Origin: Lepus europaeus
Taxonomy: Eukaryota; Chordata; Mammalia; Lagomorpha; Leporidae
DNA length: 64,000 bases
Reading direction: 5' to 3'
NCBI RefSeq assembly: GCF_033115175.1
Contig: NC_084836.1
Span: forward strand, 67,542,797 to 67,606,796
In this document: positions 56,251 to 64,000 of the stretch, piece after piece
Position numbering within the stretch: position 1 is the stretch's first letter
How the letters are laid out: each line of letters begins with the position of its first letter
Position numbers and translations under genes: made by a program
The notes under the pieces: generated by a model
Databases searched by the model: none
What the model was told of the DNA's origin: nothing
The model's input: only the letters and a program-made list of their open reading frames with translations

Positions 56251-59030
56251 CTGGAAGAGACGGCCCCTGCCCGCTCAGAAACAGCCCCGAGATGAAAGGT
56301 GCAGGGGGCGGTGCCCTTTTCTTGGGAGACCGACCCAGTGCTCGCTGGCCTGGATTCGGGGGAGCTCCAGCGCCCACTCACCTAAACTCCTCCCCGTCTT
56401 CCAGCAGGCGGCGGTAGGTGGCGATTTCAGCCTCCAGCTTGACCTTGATGTTCAGCAGGGCCTCGTACTCCTGGGCCTGGCGCTGCCCCTCTGCCCGGGT
56501 CTGCGCCAGCTCGGACTCCAGGTGCAGCAGCACACCGTTGAGCTGCTCCATCTGCATGGCGTAGCGCGTCTCCACGTCCCGCAGGCTGTTCTCCAAGCTG
56601 ATCTTCTGCAGGGGCACAGGTGGGGCACACAGGGTGGGGGCAGGGGGTAAGCAGCCTGCCAGTGTGCCTGGTGCTGGGCTGGGGGTGGGGCTGGGGGCGT
56701 AGGCAACATGCAAGGAAGAGGGACTAGGCTTTAGACTGAGATGGGGGTCGAGGAACAGAGGCAGGGGAGGTGGGGGGCGCTCACCAGGTTCTTCATGGAC
56801 TCCAGGTCGATCTCCAAGGACTGGAAGGTGCGCCGCAGCTCCGTGAGCGTCGACTCGGCTGCGCTGACCTCAGCCGACTGTGAGGTGACGATGGTGGTGC
56901 TCTCCTCTATCTGTGGGGCGGGGCAGCTCTGTTAGGCCCCGCCTCCCCCATCTTCTTCCCTGTCTCCCCCTTACCCCTCTTGCGCACCTGCTGGGACCAG
57001 TACTTGTCCAGCTCCTCGCGATTCTTCTGAGCCAGCTCGTCGTACTGGGCCCGGATGTCTGCCATGATCTTGCTCAGGTCCTGAGATTTGGGGGCGTCGA
57101 CCTCCACGGTCAGCCCAGAGCTGGCGATCTGGGCCTGCAGGCCTTTTACTTCCTAGAGGAGATGGAGGGACAAAGGGCTCAGAGCTCCAGCTACGCCTGG
57201 GACTGCCACCTAAGTGCGAACTCTATATACCCTGGGCAGGGCGGTTCTGGGCTTGCTACTCCAGTCGCTGGAAATGCTGCCCACCCGCTCACAGAGTCTG
57301 CTCTGAATCAGAGTGTAAAGCCGGGCCTCTGGCTGATGGCTGCAAACCTCCTCGCAAAGCTACTGGCGGGTGGCCTCCCCTGCCCGACACCCCCACCCAG
57401 GTGGCCGGGGTCCCCGCGTGCCTCCTCGTGGTTCTTCTTCATGAACAGCAGCTCCTCTTTGAGAGCCTCGATCTCTGTCTCCAGCTGCAGCCGGCTGACG
57501 TTGGTGTCATCGATGACCTTGCGCAGCCCATGGATGTCGCTTTCCACCGACTGGCGCATGGCCAGCTCTGTCTCATACCTGTGGGCGTGGAGGTGGTCAG
57601 AGCCCCCTACTCCCCGACCCAGCACTTTCTCAAGCCACGCCGCCTCCTGACAGCAGCCCTGTGCCCCCTGCAAACCAGGATCAGAGTCAGAAGCCCGGAG
57701 GCAGTTCCCTGCACCCACTCTTGGCCCCGGGAGGAAGGATCCTTAAACTGGGTTGCACAAGTGAGCAGTCTGACAAATAGAGACAGGGCCTCTCATGTAC
57801 CAGCTCTATCCATTCCTGAGGCGCACCCTGCTGCGGGCGCGCGGTAGCCCCGCCCCTGGTCCTCCAGCCCCAGACATACTTGACCCTGAAGTCGTCAGCA
57901 GCAAGACGGGCATTGTCAATCTGCAAAACGATGCGGGCGTTGTCCACGGAGTTGGCAAAAATCTGGAGAGTTCGTGCACACACAAACAGAGAGGAGAGAG
58001 AGAGAGAGGGGTTGCTCGGTGAATGGGAGCCAGGGGGGGAGGGGGGCTGAGTGTCCAGGCCCCAGAACAGCGGCCTGAGGTGCTTCCTGCGCACCTGCGT
58101 CCCGCCTCCTCCTGTTCCCTCCTTTCCTGGACTCCCAAGTGCCAGCGCTCTGCTCTCAGGACTGAGCAGCTGCTCCGGGAGCTCCTCTCTCCCTGGGCCT
58201 CTCCTGGCACCTGCGCACCCCCTGCTCCGGGCCCCCCACCCCCTGGGCTGGCCCCGCCCACAGGTAGGCCCTTCTGTTTACTTCTGAATGACTCAGCCTT
58301 AGCCACATCCGCTTAACCCTCCAGCTGTCCCTGCTGGGCCCCAGGCCAGAGAGTGTCCGATCCGCTTTTTCTGTGGCTTTTTCTCACCTCCCTCCAGGCT
58401 TGGTCGCCATTCCCTTCCTGCTATCTCCCAGGGAAGAGCCCCCATGCCCTGCTAAGAGCCTGGGTGTGTGGTTGGACTGTCCTAACCCTCTCCCAGGAGA
58501 CCGGTGGGATGAAGCACAATGGGGAGGGCCAGCCCACCCTGCCCAGTTCAAGTCCCGGTGCTGGGGCATGGGAGGCCGGGGAGAGGGTAACTGGAGGGGC
58601 CCCGGCGTACCTGAGCCCTCAGCTCCTCGATGGCCTTGAAGTAGTGTCCCCAGTCTCGGACTTTGGGGCCCTGTTTCTCCAGGTGCTCCCGGATCTTGCT
58701 CTCCAGCCGCCGGTTGTCGGTTTCCAGGCTCCTCACCTTGTCCAGGTAGGAGGCCAGGCGGTCGTTCAGGTCTTGCATGGCCTCCTTCTCGCTCTGGATG
58801 CCCCCCATGGCTGCTAGGCCCCCCGTCACCCCTGTGGCCAGGCCCCCGGCCCCCCAGCCGCCCCGGAAGCTGCTGGAGTGCGACACGGAGATTCTGGACC
58901 CTGAGCCCCCGGCGCCCGCATAGACGCTGACCGCGCTGCTAGCCGGCCGGCCGCGCAGGCTGGACGAGCGCGCCGAGCCCAGGGACCGGTAGTTGGTGGA
59001 GAAGGTGGTGGAGCGGGTGGTGAAACTCAT
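56130..59030 (-). CDS. KRT18: Keratin, type I cytoskeletal 18 (complete)
   Basis: K18 pairs with K8 to build the intermediate filaments of simple epithelia. Seven exons join in frame: 58611-59030, 57880-57962, 57422-57578, 56998-57152 extended to 56988-57152 (165 nt), 56785-56910, 56382-56605 and 56130-56250. They give 1296 nt and 431 residues plus TGA (human is 430; one extra Thr in the RSTTFST head). Domains: Ser/Gly-rich head 1-79, helix-initiation motif [16 protein letters not shown] (about 88-103), rod to about 391, helix-termination [12 protein letters not shown], and a short tail ending DTKVLRH as in K18. Caspase sites VEVD (236-239) and DALD (395-398) are kept. All introns are GT-AG except intron 3, which has a GC donor. 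No frameshift or stop is seen, so the gene looks functional. Confidence 0.98.
56382..56605 (-). CDS. KRT18: KRT18 exon 6
   Basis: 224 nt from [18 protein letters not shown] to [10 protein letters not shown] plus two bases; it carries the helix-termination motif. KIS replaces the KAS usual in type I keratins. Confidence 0.97.
56785..56910 (-). CDS. KRT18: KRT18 exon 5
   Basis: 126 nt, 42 codons, [19 protein letters not shown] to DLESMKNL, part of coil 2. Donor CTG|GTGAGC. Confidence 0.97.
56988..57152 (-). CDS. KRT18: KRT18 exon 4
   Basis: 165 nt from [20 protein letters not shown] to LDKYWSQQ. It contains the linker caspase site VEVD and [20 protein letters not shown]. Acceptor CTAG, donor CAG|GTGCGC. 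Confidence 0.97.
57422..57578 (-). CDS. KRT18: KRT18 exon 3 (non-canonical GC donor)
   Basis: 157 nt, the standard type I keratin length, from [20 protein letters not shown] to MKKNHEE. The exon ends GAG|GCACGC; no GT donor in the next ~50 nt keeps the frame with exon 4, which starts GAAGTAAAAGG (EVKG). Confidence 0.93.
57880..57962 (-). CDS. KRT18: KRT18 exon 2
   Basis: 83 nt, the standard keratin exon-2 length, encoding [19 protein letters not shown] to DDFRV plus two bases. Donor AA|GTATGT. Confidence 0.97.
58289..58295. promoter_or_regulatory. KRT18: AP-1 site in KRT18 intron 1
   Basis: A perfect TGACTCA lies in intron 1, with an ETS-like core (CTTCCTG) about 125 bp away near 58414. The human KRT18 first intron is known to contain an AP-1/ETS-responsive enhancer, so this is the likely equivalent. 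Confidence 0.55.
58611..59030 (-). CDS. KRT18: KRT18 exon 1 (head and coil 1A)
   Basis: 420 coding nt, 140 codons from [19 protein letters not shown] to [10 protein letters not shown], with donor CAG|GTACGC. The head centre ([13 protein letters not shown]) differs much from human, while coil 1A is close to identical. Confidence 0.97.
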
Positions 59031-59092
59031 GATGTCCCAGGTGGAAGGCGAGAGGCCAGAACTCAGGTGCCGACCGCCGGACGGCGACTCAA

Positions 59093-59098
59093 CTTATA
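59093..59098 (-). promoter_or_regulatory. KRT18: KRT18 TATA box
   Basis: TATAAG on the minus strand, 63 bp upstream of the start codon, predicts transcription starting near 59065. GC boxes (GGGGCGGGG, 59107-59115; GGGGGCGTGGCC around 59131-59142) lie just upstream. Confidence 0.85.
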
Positions 59099-59261
59099 CC
59101 GCTGGGGGAGGGGCGGGGACCTCCCGGTAGGCCACGCCCCCGCCACCGGGACCGCTGCAGAAGCCGGGGCCACAGGTGGGCCGAGAGCGGGGAAGCCGCG
59201 CCCTGGGTTGCCGCCCTCCCCCCGCCTCCCCCTCCCCGGACCTGGCCAAGGCCACTCTCAC

Positions 59262-60690
59262 CCCCCCAGAGAGGGACGATGAAGGGGGACAAAGAGCAGC
59301 AGGTGCAGCTGGCCCTCCACACTGTGGTTTCAGGGCAGGACATGACATCATTGTATCCCCCCTCCCTTAGGTAGAGGAGGTGCTGGCAGGTTGGCAATTT
59401 GGGGGTACTGGTGGTGTGCAGTGGATGGAGGTGTGGGTCGCTCCAGCTGCCAATCTTGAGCCCAAGTCTCCCCTCTGTTCAGAGGACCTTATTTATTTTT
59501 TAGGGGGGAGGGGGAAGGGTGCCTGAAGTCCCAGGAGTCCTGGGGAAGAAAAATTCGTGGGAACTGGAGAGGAAAGGCAGGCTGCATCCTGGACTCCCTC
59601 CGAAACACGCCCACCCACACGTGCTCGCTGGCTCACACGCAACGCTCGCGGGCGCAGAGGCTCAATGCACACACATGCACCCCACACCAAATAGGTTCCG
59701 CTGCCTGAAAACAAACCCAGGCTCTGAGACAGTCCCCCCACCGTCCCACACCGAGATGGGGGGGCTTGAACGCTGTGATTTGGATGGGGGGCACAATCTC
59801 ACCTCCACACACCTGTCTAACTACCTCACCTATAAATCCTCTGGTAAACAGACACTTCCTGAGCCTTTGTGGTTCAAAGGATATTTCCCCAGGCACCTAC
59901 TGTGCACCAGGCCTGGTTCTAGAAGGTGGGAAAAGAGCCCCACGAGGGAAAGCACACCTGGAAACTTCCGGTCAAGCCCCAGCCCTCCTGCGCAGCCCCC
60001 TACTCCTTCTCTCCCTGCCCCTCTTTGTAAGCCCCCCCAATAAAAAAGCACCTGTCTCCAGGGGGTGAAGGAGGAGGCAGGGAAGCACCCATGCTCTCTG
60101 CCCCCCCCCCCAGCCTGAATGATGACCCCAGGCCGGATAAACAGGGGGACTTCCCAGGGACATTGGGCCTTCCAGTCTGTCAGCTGGTTTTTCCAGCAGA
60201 GCCTGGGTCACGCTCTTTGCTCTGAGTGGCCCTATTGATTCTTATCCAGTCGCCAGCTGAGCTGATCCCAGGAGGGCAGGCCTGGGCTGGGAAGGGGCCC
60301 TGGGAGCCAGCCCCACGGGCCGCACCGTGTGGATGGAGGCATCACCCCTAGGTTGTTCCAGGCCTGCTATGGTGGGGGGCAAGGGAGGCCCCCAGGGCAC
60401 ACAGTGGGAGCAGCCAGGGGTGGGGCAGGGCCTGCCCGAGACCAGGAGGCAAAGAAGATGCAAAACAGCATCTAAAGAATGCAGCCCCGTTTGCACGGAA
60501 GGCTTGGGGAGGTGAGAGGCCGCCTGTGGATTTAAAAAGTGTGTGGCCCTGCCTTTTGCTGGTTTTGCTACGCTGAAAGGCGGCCAGCCCGGGAAAGTGA
60601 CTTAGCTAGGGTCTCCCATTCTAGCTCAGTTCTTCACGGAACACACACTACTACACAGACTGCCCAGTGAGGCTCCGAAACCTCCGGGGG
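59262..60690. other. KRT18 5' flank, repeat-poor
   Basis: Unique DNA; CACCTACTGTGCACCAGGCC at 59895-59914 resembles a MIR/L2 end. No other repeat or gene is seen. Confidence 0.4.
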
Positions 60691-60699
60691 TCAGTGGAT

Positions 60700-62010
60700 C
60701 GCTCCAAGCCAGTCGCCGCAGACCCCTGCGGCGGGGTGGGGGTGGGGTGGGGGCTGGAATGAATTCTCCCAGCAGTAAGACTCAGGCCCCAGCGTCCCCA
60801 CATCCAGCCCTGCCCCCTGCCCCGCCGCAGCCGCTCGGGACCCTCCGGGAGCGGCGAGCTCGGCCCGCGGCCAGCTGCACCTTATCTGTGCGGCTGATGT
60901 CCAGGGCCGCATTCCGGACCTCTTACGGCATCACGGCAAATACCGACCTCAGGCCCCCAGCGCCAGCCCGCCCCTGCCCAGCGCGGCCAGATTCCTCCGC
61001 GGGTCTGGGCGAGGGGCGAGGGCTGGGCGGGGGCAGGGTGGAAAGGGGAACGGGTGACGGACTGGCGAGTCCCAGAGGGGGTGGGGCGAGAAGCGCGGAG
61101 AACAAAGACGCGCGGGGGGCTCCGGCGGAGGGGCCCCGGCGGGCAGGGACTGGCTCCCCTCCCCCCGGGCGCTGCATTCCAGCGTGTGGCCCGCGGCGGG
61201 GGGGCGGGAACCTGCGGGACAGGTTTCACTCGGAGCAAACTGGGAGAGGGCTGGGTCAGCGCTTGGCTTGCCTCCCTGGGCCCGGAGCCGCCGTTCCCGG
61301 GCCAGGGCGATGGTGGCGAGATAGAGCATGAGGCAGGAGCCCTTTCGCGCTGCGTGCAGGAGGCAAAGATCTCACCCGGCCTGGAGGAGGGAGGTGTTTG
61401 GATCAGCAGCTGGGGTGTGGGCGTGAGGGTCTGGAGCCCACGTGGCCGGGGACTGGCCTAGATGTGTTGGAGTAAGCGAGAGGTCGGCCCGGAGGAGAGC
61501 CTTGGAGGGGGGGGTCTTCCCGAGAAGTCCCCACCTACTGGGCTCCAAGGGCTCGGGTGTCAGGGGCGGAGCCGATGAGCCGGGGAGGGCCCGGCGGCGC
61601 TCAAAGGAACGGGGAATCCCTCAAGCCCAGCCCTGTGTCCGGCCTGGCGCGCAGGGCGGGCTCCGGAAATCATTTAGGTTTACGTTTAGGTAATTAGGGA
61701 CAGACAGGTGCCAGGAGCCAGGGCGGGGGGCGCAAGACCTGCAGCCGGGGAGGCCGAGAAGAGGAGGGCTGGAGGGGGTGCACGATTGGGGTGCAGGGCC
61801 CGATCTGACTCTGCAGACTTTGAGTCTCGGTCGGTGACCCCGCCCCATTTGGAGGCCCTGGTGCTGCCTGACCAGGGCGGGAGGCGGGGGGGGGGGGGGG
61901 GGTGGTGGTGGAGGGGGCGGGGCGTGGGGACTTCTGAGGCCCTGGCACCTGGGGTGAGAGGGTCCCAGGAGGCCGAGGCGTCTACTCTCGCTGCCTGGGC
62001 TGGGCTGGTC
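60700..62010. promoter_or_regulatory. Upstream CpG island 1.7-3 kb 5' of KRT18
   Basis: This is a dense CpG stretch with GC boxes, poly-G runs and no repeat element. The reading frames here are just GC-rich shadow frames with no recognisable protein. It may be a distal or alternative KRT18 promoter, or an enhancer. Confidence 0.6.
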
Positions 62011-62289
62011 CCCTGGGGGTTTAATCCCCAGGAATGAAGCAGAGAGGCGCTGAGCTGCCCGGGTGCTGGCGCCCAGGAGGAGCTGTTAAAGCCCCTGCCC
62101 CCCTGCCCTAGCCGCCTCCAGCAAAGCCCCGCCAGGCAGGGCCCTGCCTGTTCTAAACTCTTCCTTCCTTTCTGATCCTGGTGCCTTGGTGTCGCCCGCC
62201 TCACTCAGCTCCCACCGCGTGCTGCGGCACTTTGCCCCTGAGCTACAGGGGAGCAGCCACACAAGGGGACTTCAGAGCTGGTGGAAAAT

Positions 62290-62385
62290 GGAAATGAAGC
62301 ATACATTTATTTTGGTGCAAAAGTATTTTGAAATTCACACATTTTTTTTCATAGCATGCATTGGCCATAAACCTTAAAAAAATGA
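62290..62385 (+). repeat. Mariner/MITE-like element copy
   Basis: ACATTTATTTTGGTGCAAAA, GTATTTTGAAATTCACAC and CATAGCATGCATTGGCC match the copies at 29.1 and 45.1 kb. Confidence 0.5.
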
Positions 62386-62627
62386 TGTTCATGTTATTTG
62401 AAAGGCCAGGAAGAGAAAGAGAGCTCTTCCATCTGCTGGTTTACTTGCCAAATGCCTGCTGCAGTGAGGGCTGGGCCAGCCTGAGCCAGGAACTCCATCC
62501 AGGTCTCCCAATCACTGGACCTGGGGCCTTGGGTGTGTATTATCTGGAAGCTGTACCGGGAAGCAGAGCTGGGACTTGAAGCAGGCATTCCAAAATAGGA
62601 TGTGGTTGTTCCAAGTGATGGCTTAAT
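62386..62627 (-). mobile_element. Old CSINE interrupted by the solo LTR
   Basis: Minus-strand older copy from ATGTTATTTGAAAGGCCAG to GATGGCTTAAT. The rest (TTAATCTCTGTGC...) resumes at 63349. Confidence 0.75.
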
Positions 62628-63348
62628 TGTTACGGGAGAAATTGCAGGGTTCTTGTCTTTGTGCAAGAAAGAATTCAGGCATGAGGCAGAGAGTAGTGGG
62701 AGGTAAAATAGCAAGGTTTATTAGGGAAGGGACATCCGTAAGGATGGATGGGCACCTCTCCAGACAGAGCCTGAGACTGAGAGAGTGCCCAGTCACTCGG
62801 ACTAGGGGGGGGGGGAGGAACGAGGTTACATGGTTGAGTAGAGAGGCAGAGGGCTGAGCGCGCAGTCCGGTTGAGGCGGGGGTGGGGGGTGGGGTGGGGG
62901 GTGGTGGGGTTTAAGGAGATGGGTCTTGCTTCCGCACCTCTACTCCTCTTGGAACAAAGGGCTTTTTGGATGTAAATAGAAAACCTTCTATCTGAGTTTT
63001 CCCCTGAAGGTATCAGACAAGAGGAAGGCTAGCTGGGACCATCCTGAGTTTAGAGGAAGGATGAGCAAGACCCCCTGGAGAATGGGGATCCAGAGCAGGG
63101 TGTTTGAAATGCAGATACTGGGCTGCATCTGGGAGATTGTGGAAGATTAGTCAGGCAGAAGGGGCGGGGACCTCTACCTGGCAGGTTATCAGGTAGAAGG
63201 GGGCAGGGCAGGTTGCTAATACCGGGCTGCCCCTGAAACATTATCGGGATGACTTTGAGATGCAGATGCATATGCTGGACATAGATGTCTTCTCTTTAGG
63301 CCTTTATGTCACACACACATAAGCTCATAACTGACTTCCTACCTAACA
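62628..63348 (-). mobile_element. Solo LTR
   Basis: 721 bp bounded by TGTTA/TAACA and by perfect 5-bp duplications TTAAT (62623-62627 and 63349-63353). AATAAA is at 62717-62722 on the minus strand, 90 bp from the LTR end, as in a retroviral R-U5. It interrupts an old minus-strand CSINE whose end resumes at 63354. Confidence 0.8.
62877..62912 (+). repeat. GGGGT-rich low-complexity run in the LTR
   Basis: Repeated GGGGTGGGG units with strong G-quadruplex potential. Confidence 0.8.
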
Positions 63349-63381
63349 TTAATCTCTGTGCAAAACACCTGCCCATGAACC

Positions 63382-63652
63382 TCAAAAAAAATTATGCATG
63401 TATTTATTTGAGAGAAAGGGCTTCCCTCCATTGGTTCACTCCCAAATGCCAGTGACTGCCTGCCTGGGGGTCAGAGTCGGGAGCTGGGAACTCCATCCAG
63501 GTCTCCCTGGTGGGTGGCAGGAACCCAAGTCCTTGAGCCATTACTCTTGCCTCTCAAAGTCTATACTGGCAGGGAGCTGGGGTGAGGAACTGAACCCAAG
63601 TACTACGTACAGTGTGGGGTGTGGCCTCTCAACCACTCGGCTAAACTCCCAC
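63382..63652 (-). mobile_element. Old CSINE
   Basis: GTATTTATTTGAGAGAAAGG to CAACCACTCGGCTAAACTCCC, older subfamily. Confidence 0.75.
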
Positions 63653-63929
63653 TGCTACCATGAACTTTGGAAGATGCCTCGTAATGCTTGGATGGCAAGA
63701 GTTTTTGCAAGGAAATGAACTTCCCGAGGGGCCCTGACAGGTGCTGGGAGAGTGCTGGGGGGGGGGGGGGCGGGGCACAGGTGACAGTCCTCTGCTCCAG
63801 CCCTTGTGATTCCCTCCCTTGTCTGTCTGTCTGTCCCGCCCACTTCTTCCTTCCCAGTCTCCTTATGCCTTTGGCCGTCACCACCCTCTTAACTTTCTGC
63901 TCCCTGCACACATGGTGACCTGTCGCAGA

Positions 63930-64000
63930 GTCATCCAGTTGTGGTGACGGATTCAAGTCCTGGCTGACCCACTTCTGGTCCAGCTCCTTAATAATGTGCC
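63930..64000 (+). mobile_element. CSINE cut by the right window edge
   Basis: GATTCAAGTCCTGGCTGACC and CCAGCTCCTTAATAATGTGCC mark the 5' half of a plus-strand copy. Confidence 0.7.

Larger units (their letters stand above)
58500..59260. promoter_or_regulatory. KRT18: GC/CpG-rich KRT18 promoter and exon 1 block
   Basis: GC- and CpG-dense DNA covers exon 1, the TATA box and the proximal promoter. No interspersed repeat is recognised in it. Confidence 0.6.

Noticed and set aside
56913..57650. 245-codon plus-strand frame across KRT18
   Set aside because: Antisense shadow of keratin exons 3 and 4.
60747..61331. 194-codon frame in the upstream CpG island
   Set aside because: Gly/Arg/Pro-rich frame in CpG-dense DNA without similarity to any protein I know.

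Overview
The window is mammalian nuclear DNA, almost certainly from a lagomorph (probably rabbit). More than forty copies of the lagomorph tRNA-derived CSINE are present in both orientations and several age classes. They share a ~300 bp layout with tRNA-like A/B boxes, a CT-rich stretch, and an AATAAA(T) or poly-A tail. There is no bacterial or phage-like coding organisation, and most long reading frames are chance translations of CSINEs or GC-rich DNA.

Two protein-coding genes can be read exon by exon, both on the minus strand. (1) EIF4B enters from its CpG-island promoter at about 17.4 kb and runs leftward. Coding exons 1-8 are present (start codon 17430 down to 1058; about 326 codons: N-terminus, RRM and most of the DRYG-rich domain), and the rest lies beyond position 1. 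(2) KRT18 is complete at 56.07-59.10 kb, with seven coding exons, a 431-residue product, a TATA box and a poly-A signal. The order KRT18 then EIF4B on one strand matches human 12q13 (KRT8-KRT18-EIF4B) in reverse complement, so KRT8 is expected beyond the right edge.

The ~39 kb between the genes holds no recognisable protein-coding gene. It contains dense and often nested CSINEs, an internally deleted endogenous retrovirus with two LTRs (36.5-39.5 kb) that landed inside an older CSINE, L1, L2, MIR, MER20 and MER5A relics, copies of a short mariner-like element, and several GC-rich unique stretches with candidate regulatory motifs. These include a strong CTCF-type motif at 28.05 kb. The KRT18 body and its 5' flank to about 62.3 kb are nearly repeat-free and GC-rich. 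A solo LTR with a perfect 5-bp target duplication follows at 62.63-63.35 kb.

I found no evidence of a new biological system. The observations most worth checking are a GC-AG intron in KRT18, altered head-domain kinase context in K18, the dated retrovirus/SINE nest, and the candidate insulator and enhancer sites between the two genes. Family and human comparisons are from memory; no alignment or database search was run.
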